From an uncultured beta proteobacterium (GTDB lineage Bacteria; Pseudomonadota; Gammaproteobacteria; Burkholderiales; SG8-41): a stretch of 64,000 nt of DNA. The translations under genes and the position numbers were made by a program. This document shows, piece by piece, positions 17,894 to 26,364 of this stretch. The stretch is taken from the NCBI GenBank assembly GCA_903893565.1, contig CAITMU010000105.1:1-64000 (forward strand), in the 5' to 3' direction. Every line of letters begins with the position of its first letter. Position 1 is the first letter of the stretch. The notes under the pieces are model-generated. The model was not told where the DNA came from. It saw nothing but the letters and a program-made list of their open reading frames with translations, and made no database searches.

Positions 17894-17918
17894 GGTTCGA
17901 TTCCGCCCCAGGCCACCA
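17894..17918 (+). tRNA. 3'-end fragment of a tRNA gene (attachment-site-like remnant)
   Basis: The 25 bases carry a T-loop (GGTTCGATTCC), the 3' acceptor strand CCAGGCC and an encoded ACCA end, as in a complete tRNA gene. The sequence before it does not supply the 5' half: the T-stem partner reads AATGG instead of GGCGG, and no GGCCTGG acceptor strand is found back to dnaJ. It is therefore not a functional tRNA. Such 3' ends are the usual duplicated core of tRNA-targeting integrases. The acceptor resembles betaproteobacterial tRNA-Phe, but identity is uncertain. Confidence 0.7.
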
Positions 17919-17925
17919 AAATCAA

Positions 17926-17959
17926 ATAATGCCCTGCTCTGAGCGGGGCATTATCTTTT
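17926..17959 (+). terminator. Terminator following the tRNA fragment
   Basis: ATAATGCCC (17926-17934) pairs perfectly with GGGCATTAT (17946-17954), followed by CTTTT. This is the kind of terminator expected directly after a tRNA gene, which supports the view that the fragment is a genuine tRNA end. Confidence 0.6.
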
Positions 17960-17980
17960 GGTCGGGTGGGTGGAATGATC

Positions 17981-18004
17981 GCTTTGCAAAGCGTACGCTT
18001 TTGC
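17981..18004. promoter_or_regulatory. Candidate operator of the YefM/YoeB locus
   Basis: Two overlapping palindromes, GCTTTGCAAAGC (17981-17992) and AAAGCGTACGCTTT (17988-18001), lie 30-50 bp before the antitoxin start. Antitoxins of this family usually bind dyads with a GTAC core to repress their own operon. Confidence 0.5.
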
Positions 18005-18030
18005 GTGCTATATTGAAAAGGCGCGAAGTC

Positions 18031-18273
18031 ATGACTACATTAACTGCAAGCGAAGCTCGAGCAGGCCTCTATCGTTTGATTGATCAGGCGGAAGAGTCAT
18101 ACAAGCCAGTAGTCATTTCTGGTAAGCGGGCAAATGCTGTTTTAGTTTCTGAAAAAGATTGGATCGCCATTCAGGAGACGCTTTATCTATTGGCAATTCC
18201 CGGAATGCGTGAGTCAATCAAAGACGCAATGGCTGAGCCTATTGCTAAAAGTAAAAGGACATTAAAGTGGTGA
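18031..18273 (+). CDS. Phd/YefM-family antitoxin
   Basis: 80 aa. The N-terminal part (MTTLTASEARAGLYRLIDQAEE) and PVVISGKRANAVLVSEKDW are the DNA-binding dimer domain of YefM/Phd antitoxins; the C-terminal part (PGMRESIKDAMAEP) is the toxin-wrapping region. It would repress its own operon and neutralise a YoeB-type RNase. The ATG at 18031 is chosen because family alignment starts there; the open frame continues upstream through the terminator and is not coding. The reading frame is intact, whereas the toxin following it is not. Confidence 0.85.
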   Translation: MTTLTASEARAGLYRLIDQAEESYKPVVISGKRANAVLVSEKDWIAIQETLYLLAIPGMRESIKDAMAEPIAKSKRTLKW

Positions 18274-18533
18274 CTTGGAATTTAGCTTATTCCAAATATG
18301 CCATTAAGGATGCTTAAAAACTATCTGCCACAGGTCTTAAAGATAAAGTACAGGCTTTATTGGATATTTTACAAATAGACCCTCTCCAAAATCCGCCTCC
18401 TTATGAGAAGTTGGTTGGCGACCTAAAGGGGGCTTACTTACGCAGAATTAACATTCAACTTCGCTTGGTTTATGAAATCTTTCGTAAAGAAAAGACAGTT
18501 CGAATCTTAAGAATGTGAACTCGCCATGAATAA
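18270..18533 (+). pseudogene. YoeB-family mRNA interferase toxin, broken by two nonsense codons
   Basis: Starts at GTG 18270, overlapping the antitoxin stop by 4 bases (GTGA), as in working yefM-yoeB operons. Read-through gives an 87-residue YoeB-like protein (WNLAYSKYAIKDA-stop-KLSATGLKDKVQALL, KLVGDLKGAYLRRINIQLRLVYEI, RILRM-stop-TRHE). The first stop (TAA, 18315-18317) sits where the family has Gln (CAA to TAA), the second (TGA, 18516-18518) where it has the Trp of RMWTxxE (TGG to TGA). The remaining frame is otherwise clean, so inactivation looks recent. The residues after the second stop normally include the catalytic C-terminus. Confidence 0.85.
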
Positions 18534-18893
18534 GGTATTGCCACAATGAGTCTAGAATTAGAGTTAATCATCCTTATCTCACCAATTCAAATCCTCCCTA
18601 GGCTACCAATATTCAAAATTAAACATCCTAATCAATGGTTAGGGAGTTTTACTGTAAGCATCTAAAGCGTGCTTTAGGGGTTCTCATCTTTTTTGGGATG
18701 AGATTTTCTATCTTGATTAACTATTCTAGTGACTGATCTGCGTGTCTTCGCGTGCACTGCAACGGACAGCGTAAAGCTCAAATAGTTCAAAGTAACAAAT
18801 GCCTCTTTCAGTAAAGCAATGTTATTTTCAAAATTATAACTTTATTCTAATCTATATAATTTATTGATTATTTTAATTAAATGGAGCGATAAG
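18534..18893. other. AT-rich intergenic stretch
   Basis: About 360 bases between the toxin remnant and the Tat carbonic anhydrase gene. It contains an exact 16-bp inverted repeat, CTAAAGC-GT-GCTTTAG (18662-18677), and the hairpin annotated next. The last 100 bases before 18894 are very AT-rich and probably hold the promoter of the downstream gene. No coding frame is supported. Confidence 0.4.
18682..18708 (+). terminator. Rho-independent terminator-like hairpin
   Basis: TCTCATC (18682-18688) pairs with GATGAGA (18697-18703) with an 8-nt loop, followed by TTTTC. It would end transcripts leaving the antitoxin/toxin locus. Confidence 0.5.
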
Positions 18894-19466
18894 ATGAAAG
18901 CATCAAATACTCTTGCCACTGCTCATTCAGCTGATTGCTGTGGCGCCCTATTATCCAATAGCTTCTCTCGCCGTCAATTCATGCAATTTGCAGGTGGCGC
19001 TGTCTTATTTAGTTCCATAGGCATGTTGTCCTCCGGTGTTCAGGCAGCAACCGGTCATTACGAAGCCATGGTTCTTTCTTGCATAGATCCACGCTTTCAA
19101 GATTTAGTTAAACAACAGCAGGCTACTGATGGATTAACCGGAAAGTACAGTGCTTTCACCATAGCTGGCGCATCTATTGCCGTGGTAGCACCCGCCTTTA
19201 AAGAATGGCATAAAACTTTTTGGGATAATCTTGGCGCTTCAATCCAGTTACATAACATCAAAAAAGTAATCGTCGTCAATCATCGCGATTGTGGTGCAGC
19301 CAAAATAGCTTATGGCGCGGAAAAAGTGGCTACACCAGAAATTGAAACACAAACTCATAAAGGAGCGTTACTGGAGTTTCGGCGCCAGTTAAAAGAAAAG
19401 TTTCCGGCAATGGATTCGACATTAGGTCTCATTTCATTAGATGGCAAATTAGAGACTTTTTCCTAA
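18894..19466 (+). CDS. Tat-exported beta-carbonic anhydrase-like protein
   Basis: 190 aa from the ATG at 18894 (GGAG 8-9 bases upstream; the frame's earlier start at 18864 lacks one). It has a twin-arginine signal (SRRQF at 25-29, hydrophobic stretch 32-47, cleavage near VQAAT). The mature part keeps the beta-class zinc site: SCIDPRF (Cys63, Asp65) and NHRDCGAAK (His130, Cys133). The C-terminus is short, ending soon after LGLISLDGKL. It would hydrate CO2 or bind zinc in the periplasm. Export through Tat is unusual for this fold, which is normally cytoplasmic. Activity is plausible but untested. Confidence 0.82.
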   Translation: MKASNTLATAHSADCCGALLSNSFSRRQFMQFAGGAVLFSSIGMLSSGVQAATGHYEAMVLSCIDPRFQDLVKQQQATDGLTGKYSAFTIAGASIAVVAPAFKEWHKTFWDNLGASIQLHNIKKVIVVNHRDCGAAKIAYGAEKVATPEIETQTHKGALLEFRRQLKEKFPAMDSTLGLISLDGKLETFS

Positions 19467-19482
19467 TTCAAATCTACCCAAT

Positions 19483-19521
19483 AACCCTCCAGAGGTCGTT
19501 CAAGCTCTGGGGGTTTTTTTT
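19483..19521 (+). terminator. Strong rho-independent terminator
   Basis: AACCCTCCAGAG pairs with CTCTGGGGG (with the T run completing the outer pairs) across a 10-nt loop, followed by eight T. It lies 16 bp after the stop of the Tat carbonic anhydrase gene. Confidence 0.9.
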
Positions 19522-19635
19522 ATATTCAAAATATTACCATTAGATTGTTGGAGTGCGAGTAAAAATCGGCTCGCTAACAACAACCTTTAAGCACTGGCGC
19601 GAACATGCCACTGCGTTCTTATCCTAGGCGTAGGA

Positions 19636-21543
19636 TTAGATATCCTTTAGCGATTGCCCAACAAAGACTTTGAGTGCTTGTCTGACTCGCTCTACGACCT
19701 CCTCCCAATCCCCGGGAGTGTTTTGTCTAAATAGACGAACGTTGGGATACCACACACTATCGTCTCGATCCAATAACCAACGCCAACAGGTATCGTATCG
19801 ATTGAGGATCCACACCGTCTTACCCATGGCGGCTGCTAGATGTGCCGTGGACGTATCAACCGATATCACCAAATCCAAATGCCCAATGAGACCCGCCGTA
19901 TCGGTAAAGTCCTTTAATTCTGCGCTCCAATTCTCGACCCTAAAACGCTGACGAGGGTCTGCCATGCGGGCTAAAAATTCCGACTCGGCAGGCTCGCCTT
20001 TTTGCAAACTATAAAACTGAGCATCTACACCCTCAAAAACATTCAATGCCTCAAAAGGCAGATTGCGTCGCTGATTCACCGCCCAAACTTCAGGCAAATG
20101 AGCTCGGAACCCACCAGACCAAACCAATCCAATTCGTTTTTTTTGTTTGATTCCCAACCTCGTAGACCAAACGCTAAGGGCTTCGGGCGGGGCTGATAAA
20201 TAAGGAAAAAAACAAGGAACGCTATGAGGCTCCGTCTTCAAAATGCCTGGCAAACTCATCAAAGGACAATAATAATCAAACGCAGGGGCGGGTTCGTCTA
20301 GGCCTAACACACAGATATTAGGAAGCCATTGAAGTAGATTTTTCAAAGAAGGTTGAACAAGCAATATCACCTGGCGCGCTTGCTGTGCCAGTAACAGTGC
20401 ATAACGACAAAATTGAATCGTGTCGCCTAAACCCTGTTCGGCGTAAATTAATAGGCACTTTTCTTTTAGCGACACTTGCCCCGACCATTGGGGTTTATCA
20501 TAGAGTCGAAGCCCTGCTTTCAGCGCCTTCGTCCTCCACCGCCATTCGTAGAGCTTCCATCCTGTAGCCCAATCACCCATTAACAAATGAGCCAGTGATT
20601 TATTCCAATAGGCTGGCTCGTAACCTGGATCCAAAACAATCGCCCGAGCAAAAAAATCGATAGCGGTTTTCAGTTGCAAGCACTCGAGCCACGCAACGCC
20701 TAAGTTATTAAACGCCACAGCATAGTCTGATTGATACTCGATTGCTTTTTCTAAACTCTTAATCGCCTCTTCACGACGCATCAGTGATTGCAGCACATTC
20801 GCGCGATTCACATACGCCTCTGCTACGGCGCCATCCAATCGAATCGCCCGATCACAGCTTTGCAAGGCCTCATCAAAACGCTGCAATTCCAATAAGACTA
20901 AACCACGGTTACTCTGATAACGAGCCGGCTGTGGATCCAATGCAATGGCCTGATCATAGTTTTGCAGTGCCATTTGAGACTGACCACTTAACTTAAATAA
21001 GTTTCCCCGATTGTAGTACGTATTCGCAAAAAAAGGATGTAGCACTAAAGCCCGATTAAGACTTTCTAAGCTCGACTCAAAACACTGAAGATCCGTCAGA
21101 ATAGAACCTCGGCTCACATACCCCCCCTCATCCTGGGGATTAAGGATAAAGGCCACATCATAACTGGCTAAGGCTTCATTCAATCTATTGAGCTCTTTTA
21201 AAACCGACCCACGATTAGAGTAAGCCTGCCAATAATCTTTTTTTAAAGCAATGGCGCGCTCGTAACTCGATAGCGCAGCCCGGTAATCTTTCAATTGCTG
21301 CTGCGCTAAAGCCAAGTTATACCAGGCCGGTGCGTAGTGGGTTTTGCACGTTAACGCTTGACTAATATAAGCAATCGCTTCCTGCGCTTCACCCTTTCCT
21401 GCAGCAATCACACCCAGTAAATGTAGGGCATCAAAATGATCGGGTGTGAGCGCTAATGCCGCCTCATACATTTGTTTAGCCGACTCAATCTGCCCCTGCT
21501 GATGCAAACTGAGTCCTGACTGAAATAATGCTTGGGCATTCAT
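19636..21543 (-). CDS. TPR-repeat protein with glycosyltransferase-like C-terminal domain
   Basis: 635 aa. About ten tandem tetratricopeptide repeats fill residues 1-340 (for example AWYNLALAQQQLKDYRAALSSY), followed by a Rossmann-like domain with LLIYAEQGLGDTIQF, GLVWSGG and DLVISVDTSTAHLAAAMGKTVWIL, the features of bacterial O-GlcNAc-transferase-like or heptosyltransferase-like proteins of Burkholderiales. Related proteins have been linked to surface or flagellin glycosylation, but the acceptor cannot be read here. ATG at 21543 is preferred over TTG at 21570. Stands alone with no glycosylation genes nearby. Confidence 0.82.
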   Translation of the reverse strand: MNAQALFQSGLSLHQQGQIESAKQMYEAALALTPDHFDALHLLGVIAAGKGEAQEAIAYISQALTCKTHYAPAWYNLALAQQQLKDYRAALSSYERAIALKKDYWQAYSNRGSVLKELNRLNEALASYDVAFILNPQDEGGYVSRGSILTDLQCFESSLESLNRALVLHPFFANTYYNRGNLFKLSGQSQMALQNYDQAIALDPQPARYQSNRGLVLLELQRFDEALQSCDRAIRLDGAVAEAYVNRANVLQSLMRREEAIKSLEKAIEYQSDYAVAFNNLGVAWLECLQLKTAIDFFARAIVLDPGYEPAYWNKSLAHLLMGDWATGWKLYEWRWRTKALKAGLRLYDKPQWSGQVSLKEKCLLIYAEQGLGDTIQFCRYALLLAQQARQVILLVQPSLKNLLQWLPNICVLGLDEPAPAFDYYCPLMSLPGILKTEPHSVPCFFPYLSAPPEALSVWSTRLGIKQKKRIGLVWSGGFRAHLPEVWAVNQRRNLPFEALNVFEGVDAQFYSLQKGEPAESEFLARMADPRQRFRVENWSAELKDFTDTAGLIGHLDLVISVDTSTAHLAAAMGKTVWILNRYDTCWRWLLDRDDSVWYPNVRLFRQNTPGDWEEVVERVRQALKVFVGQSLKDI

Positions 21544-21638
21544 GGTGTATAGGGTGCGGATCGAAACCAAGGTTTAAAAATGCACATACGGCGTTAATCT
21601 TTAAAAGTGCCGTACATACGGATTAAAGGGACGTCAAT

Positions 21639-22610
21639 TTAATCGATTGTTAGAAGCACGTGTCCCATCTTTTGTCCACTTTCCACCACTTCATGCGCTT
21701 TGACAATATCGGATAGCGCGAATCGATGAGCAATTGAGAATATCGGTGAGGTTTGCTTCAGCCACAGCGCGATATCTTGGTGGGCCTGATCCTTCGCACT
21801 TTGCGCCATGGTATAGACAAACACTTGACGAATCTGCGGATTTCTCCACAAGAGATCAGGGTAAGGGTAGACAGGTCTTGGGATTGAACTAGAGGCATAA
21901 CAAGCAATCACTGCATCATCATTCAATACTTGGACGGCATGGGGCAGGTTACGACCAAAATCCACCTCCACGATTCGATCAACACCTCCCACCGTACGCT
22001 TAATCGTCTCCACCACATCCTGCTCATGATAGTTAATCACCACGTCAGCACCGGCGGTCAAAGCCAAAGTGGCCTTGGCGGCGTTACTCACCGTGGTCAC
22101 AACACGAGCCCCCGCCCATTTGGCCAATTGAATGGCGTAGTGCCCAACCACTCCCGCACCACCACTCACCCAAACCGTTTTTCCAGCTATGCTTCCATCG
22201 GCAAAGAGCGCTCTATGGGCTGTCATCACCGGGATACCTAAACACGCCCCTGCTTCAAAAGAAACGCCCAGCGGCAAAGGCTGCGCCAAAGCAGAGGCCA
22301 ACGTAATGGCCTCGGCAGCCGTCCCAAAAGCGCGATCCCACTGACCATTAAAAACCCAGACTCGCTCACCCAATCGGTGTTCGCACCCTTTACCCACCGC
22401 ATCAATTATCCCAGCCCCATCGCTATGGGGAATTAACTGAGGCCAACGAATGGGGCGCGCTCCCGCACGGGCTTTCACATCCGAAGGATTCACCGCAGAG
22501 GCCTTTAAACGCACCCTGACTTCACCGGGCAACGGGGTCACATCCGGAATATCTCCTACTTTCAACACTTCATGAGCCGGCCCATTTTTTTCATACCAAG
22601 CTGCACGCAT
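21639..22610 (-). CDS. NADPH:quinone oxidoreductase family (zeta-crystallin-like MDR)
   Basis: 323 aa medium-chain dehydrogenase/reductase. It shows the N-terminal catalytic domain (MRAAWYEKNGPAHEVLKVGD, VNPSDVKARAG), the VSGGAGVVGHYAIQLAKWAGARVVTT nucleotide-binding motif, and no zinc-ligand cluster, which places it with quinone oxidoreductases rather than alcohol dehydrogenases. The ATG at 22610 follows GGGAGG by six bases; a GTG three bases earlier is less likely. It would reduce quinones or enones with NADPH in the cytoplasm. Confidence 0.9.
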   Translation of the reverse strand: MRAAWYEKNGPAHEVLKVGDIPDVTPLPGEVRVRLKASAVNPSDVKARAGARPIRWPQLIPHSDGAGIIDAVGKGCEHRLGERVWVFNGQWDRAFGTAAEAITLASALAQPLPLGVSFEAGACLGIPVMTAHRALFADGSIAGKTVWVSGGAGVVGHYAIQLAKWAGARVVTTVSNAAKATLALTAGADVVINYHEQDVVETIKRTVGGVDRIVEVDFGRNLPHAVQVLNDDAVIACYASSSIPRPVYPYPDLLWRNPQIRQVFVYTMAQSAKDQAHQDIALWLKQTSPIFSIAHRFALSDIVKAHEVVESGQKMGHVLLTID

Positions 22611-22684
22611 CACACACCTCCCACAAAGACTTGCTTTTGCTAACGCGGGTGTTGTTTATCCACAATCCTCAGTGACCGCTTCCT

Positions 22685-23935
22685 TTAGAGCAAAAAACCC
22701 ACCAATGCCCCTGCTGCCATTGTCGATAAAGTGCCCGATACAATCGAGCGTAAACCAAGACTCACAATTTCATCACGCCGAGAGGGCACCATACTAGCCA
22801 GCCCCCCAATCATAATGCCCAAGCTGCCGAAATTAGCAAAGCCACACAAGGCATAGGTCATTATAAGACGACTGCGTTCGGACAATTCGGAGGCGGGTAA
22901 TTTCGCCATCTCTACATAAGCAATAAATTCATTCAATACCGTTTTGGTTCCCATCAGCGCCCCCGCATCGAGTGCCTCTGACCAAGGAATGCCCATCAAC
23001 CAGACCAAGGGAGCCATGACAAACCCCAACAAACGCTGCAACGTAATGGTTTGACCCGTGCTTTGAAATAGACTGGCCAAAACACTATTGACCACACTCA
23101 CCAAAGCCACCAGAACAATCAGCATTGCAACGATATTTATCAATAAGCTCATACCCTCCAAGGTCCCTCGGGTCACGGCATCCATAGCACTTTTGGACTC
23201 TGACTCAAAGCTCAAATGACCCTCGGTTTGCCGGCCTGGCGGCACCATCAAGGCCCCAATGACAATCGCCCCCGGCGCAGTCACCATAGAGGCCGATAAA
23301 ATATGCCCCATGGCATCGGGAACTACCGGTCCAATAATGGCTGCATATAAGACCATCATGGTGCCTGCAATACCTGCCATTCCACCCGTCATCACAATAA
23401 ATAGTTCACCGCGACTCATACGCTGCAAGTAAGGTCGGACCACCAACGGGGCTTCTACCATCCCCAAAAATACATTGGCAGCCGTTGACAAGCCCACAGC
23501 CCCTCCCACCCCCAAAGTCTTTTCTAATGCCCATGATAAAAACCTCACCACTCGTGGCAAGACCCGCCAATAAAAAAGTAGCGACGAGAGTGCACTGACC
23601 ACAAGAATCAAGGGCAATGCACGAAAAGCTAAAATAAAAGTGGATTGATTGGGTAATACCGCATAGGGCAGGCTTGCACCCCCCAAATAACCAAACACAA
23701 AGCCGGTGCCCTTCTCAGTGGCACTTTCCAAACCTTGCAAAGCATCATTAAGTGCCAAGAAAAAAGTATGAAACCAAGATACTTTTAACAATAAGGCGCA
23801 CATGACCACCATCAATATCACCCCGGGCAGCACGATGCGCCAAGCCACGACCCGAGAGCGCTCCCCCAATACCCAAGCAAGCCCGAGAAGGGCAATAAAA
23901 CCCAGTCCGCTATGAATATTGTCAGGCAATAGCAT
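22685..23935 (-). CDS. Concentrative nucleoside transporter (NupC family)
   Basis: 416 aa integral membrane protein with the CNT organisation: three N-terminal helices, GFVFGYLGG, a central hydrophobic core with SAANVFLGMVEAPLVVRPYL and MTGGMAGIAGTMM, and the C-terminal GTKTVLNEFIAYVEM and YALCGFANFGSLGIMIGGL. These are the nucleoside- and ion-binding half-helix motifs. It imports nucleosides with Na+ or H+ across the inner membrane. It starts 53 bp downstream of cysS on the same strand. Confidence 0.93.
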   Translation of the reverse strand: MLLPDNIHSGLGFIALLGLAWVLGERSRVVAWRIVLPGVILMVVMCALLLKVSWFHTFFLALNDALQGLESATEKGTGFVFGYLGGASLPYAVLPNQSTFILAFRALPLILVVSALSSLLFYWRVLPRVVRFLSWALEKTLGVGGAVGLSTAANVFLGMVEAPLVVRPYLQRMSRGELFIVMTGGMAGIAGTMMVLYAAIIGPVVPDAMGHILSASMVTAPGAIVIGALMVPPGRQTEGHLSFESESKSAMDAVTRGTLEGMSLLINIVAMLIVLVALVSVVNSVLASLFQSTGQTITLQRLLGFVMAPLVWLMGIPWSEALDAGALMGTKTVLNEFIAYVEMAKLPASELSERSRLIMTYALCGFANFGSLGIMIGGLASMVPSRRDEIVSLGLRSIVSGTLSTMAAGALVGFLL

Positions 23936-23988
23936 CCGGTGATTTTTTTATAAGATTAAGAAACGGCGCTTCAATGAGCCGTTGTAGA

Positions 23989-25365
23989 TTAACGACGTCT
24001 CCAGATCGTGCCCTGTGCGGAGTCTTCTAAAACCACCCCGGCTTTCAGTAAATCGCCTCGAATACGATCCGCTTCGGCGTAATTTTTAGCGATCTTCGCC
24101 TGCGCACGCGCACGGATATGGTTCTGGATTGCTTCTTCAGCCATATCTAAGCCACCGGTAAGGGAGGCTTTTTGTAAAAATTCATTCGGTGGCGTTTGGA
24201 GTAATCCCAGCACATTAGCCAAGCTTTTTAAACGATTAGCTGTCGATGGGTCTTTGCTTCGATTAAGCTCATTGGCTAACTCAAACAAAACCGCCAGCGC
24301 CTCTGGCGTATTAAAGTCATCATTCATCGCCTGAGCAAAACGCTGGGCATCAGGGTGTTGCCAGTCAGGAGGTAGTGCACTGGACTCAAAATCTTTCAAA
24401 GCCGTATACAGTCGGGTCAAACCCACTTTAGCATCATTTAAATGCTGATCCGAATAATTCAAGGGGCTTCGATAATGGGCGCGGATAATAAAAAAACGCA
24501 CCACTTCCGGATCAAACTGTTTTAACACCTCACGAACCGTAAAGAAATTACCCAGCGATTTGGACATCTTTTCATTATCGACTCGCACAAAACCGTTATG
24601 CATCCACGTGTTCACAAAATCACACTGGTGCACGCCCTCCGATTGCGCTATTTCATTTTCATGATGGGGGAATTGCAAATCTTGCCCTCCCCCGTGGATA
24701 TCAAAATGCTCCCCCAATAGCGCACCCGACATAGCCGAACACTCGATATGCCAACCCGGTCGCCCTCGCCCCCAACGGGAATCCCATGCAGGCTCTCCCG
24801 GCTTCGCTTTTTTCCAAAGTACAAAATCAAGCGGATCCTCCTTCGTCATACTCACATCCACACGCTCTCCCGCACGCAAATCGTCTAGAGATTTACCGGA
24901 GAGCTTACCGTATCCGGGGAACTTACGAACAGCGTAGTTCACGTCCCCGTCCCGCCCCTGATAAGCCAACCCTTTGTCCGCTAGGACCTGAATCATCTCT
25001 AGCATCGCCTCGACATATTCGGTGGCTCGCGGTTCGTGATCGGGCTTTTCGATACCTAAACTTTCCGCATCCCGATCCATCTCCCGAATAAAACGATCCG
25101 TCAGCACATGCATCGGTTCATTGTTTTCTTGCGAACGCTTGATAATTTTGTCATCAATATCAGTAATATTGCGAACATAGGTCACTTTGTAGTCCAGTGC
25201 ACGCAACCAACGCCGCACCACATCAAATACCACCATCACCCGTGCATGACCCAAATGACAGTAATCATAGACGGTCATTCCGCACACATATAATTTCACA
25301 ACCCCTGGGGTGATCGGCGTAAAGGTCTGTTTGTCGCGGCTGAGCGTGTTATAAATCTTCAACAT
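23989..25365 (-). CDS. cysS: Cysteinyl-tRNA synthetase
   Basis: 458 aa class I synthetase. It contains [18 protein letters not shown] (zinc Cys and HIGH-type motif), the zinc ligands in WHIECSAMS and [15 protein letters not shown], and KMSKSLGN. The C-terminal domain ends as expected for bacterial CysRS. It charges tRNA-Cys in the cytoplasm. Divergent from the TPR/ppiA/ppiB/lpxH genes, as in other betaproteobacteria. Confidence 0.97.
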   Translation of the reverse strand: MLKIYNTLSRDKQTFTPITPGVVKLYVCGMTVYDYCHLGHARVMVVFDVVRRWLRALDYKVTYVRNITDIDDKIIKRSQENNEPMHVLTDRFIREMDRDAESLGIEKPDHEPRATEYVEAMLEMIQVLADKGLAYQGRDGDVNYAVRKFPGYGKLSGKSLDDLRAGERVDVSMTKEDPLDFVLWKKAKPGEPAWDSRWGRGRPGWHIECSAMSGALLGEHFDIHGGGQDLQFPHHENEIAQSEGVHQCDFVNTWMHNGFVRVDNEKMSKSLGNFFTVREVLKQFDPEVVRFFIIRAHYRSPLNYSDQHLNDAKVGLTRLYTALKDFESSALPPDWQHPDAQRFAQAMNDDFNTPEALAVLFELANELNRSKDPSTANRLKSLANVLGLLQTPPNEFLQKASLTGGLDMAEEAIQNHIRARAQAKIAKNYAEADRIRGDLLKAGVVLEDSAQGTIWRRR

Positions 25366-25702
25366 AGGGTTTCGATGGGTTAAAAAGTTTTCCAGTAAAG
25401 TCTACACTCGTCACTGGGTGGGTCTGGGAAAAGCTTCATAGACAAAATCTGGTAGAATTCAGCCTTTGAAGGGTTGTAAAATTCAGTCAACAATACCGCA
25501 AAAAAAGAAACTAAAAACCTGATAGAGCCCGTGTTATATTAAAATCAGATATTCTAAAATCAGGTTTATACGCTCTCTTCATCTAGCCTGTGAACGGACC
25601 TGAAGTCGGCACCCAAGTCGCGTAACCGCTTTTCATTTTTTACGACCCAAAATACCCATCGAATTAAAAAAAGTGCACCTGATAAACCTTCTAGATTATA
25701 AC
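25366..25702. other. Divergent promoter region between cysS and the TPR gene
   Basis: About 340 bases. It holds an exact 9-bp inverted repeat, AAACCTGAT (25515-25523) and ATCAGGTTT (25559-25567), enclosing a TATATT -10-like box and a direct repeat of AAAATCAG. Promoters for both flanking operons should lie here. No gene seen. Confidence 0.4.
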
Positions 25703-26338
25703 ATGCCCCTTTCTCGCCTTGCGACACTGACGGTGGCCACTTACTGTTTGACGGGTAGCCTATACGTGCTCGCGCAAACGCCCCCATTCATCGCACCGCC
25801 CGCCGCTACCGCTCCCATTAATAGCGCCACCGAATACTTTAGCTTTAACCCCCCCACCCCCAACCTCAACAATCCATTCCAAGAAGCGACCCGCTTATTA
25901 AGACGGGGACAAAACGATGAAGCCCTCAGCCAAATCAACCTTTGGCTCACCTCACGACCCAAGGACGCCAGAGGACGGTTCTTACGCGGCATGATTTTGA
26001 CTGCGCAAAAAAAAATCCCCGAGGCCATTCAAATCTACCTAGATCTGACGCAGGACTTTCCTGAACTGCCCGAGCCTTATAATAACTTAGCGGCGCTTTA
26101 TGCCAGTCAAGCCAATTACGAAAAAGCACGTTCACTGCTAGAAACGGCCATTATTGCCATGCCCGGCTTCAGCCTGGCACACGAGAATCTAGGGGATACT
26201 TACATCCATCTAGCCGCCCTTCAATACGAAAAAGCGGCCAAACTGGATAGCACGAATAAATCGGCTCCCTTGAAGCTCAAGCGTGCCACGCAACTGCTGC
26301 CCCCCCCCACCGAAGCTATCCCCGTGAGTGGGAATTAA
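25703..26338 (+). CDS. Exported TPR-repeat protein
   Basis: 211 aa with a signal peptide (MPLSRLATLTVATYCLTGSLYVLAQT), a Pro/Asn-rich linker, then three to four tetratricopeptide repeats (NDEALSQINLWLTSRPKDARGRFLRGMIL and following). The ATG at 25703 is chosen because the signal peptide starts there; a GTG at 25673 is possible. It is followed 26 bp downstream by ppiA. Similar proteins at this position are common in Burkholderiales. Probably a periplasmic scaffold; partner unknown. Confidence 0.8.
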   Translation: MPLSRLATLTVATYCLTGSLYVLAQTPPFIAPPAATAPINSATEYFSFNPPTPNLNNPFQEATRLLRRGQNDEALSQINLWLTSRPKDARGRFLRGMILTAQKKIPEAIQIYLDLTQDFPELPEPYNNLAALYASQANYEKARSLLETAIIAMPGFSLAHENLGDTYIHLAALQYEKAAKLDSTNKSAPLKLKRATQLLPPPTEAIPVSGN

Positions 26339-26364
26339 TTTTTTTATTTTCTAGGATCGCAACG

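Noticed and set aside
17894..17918. Complete tRNA gene
   Set aside because: Only the T-loop and 3' acceptor are present; no D-arm, anticodon arm or 5' acceptor upstream.
17722..17925. 67-codon minus-strand open frame after dnaJ
   Set aside because: It runs across the tRNA fragment and the beginning of its terminator; no family match and no ribosome binding site.
18516..18518. TGA read as Trp in the YoeB-like gene (recoding or alternative code)
   Set aside because: All intact genes here end normally at TGA or other stops and use TGG for Trp; a second nonsense codon in the same gene favours decay.
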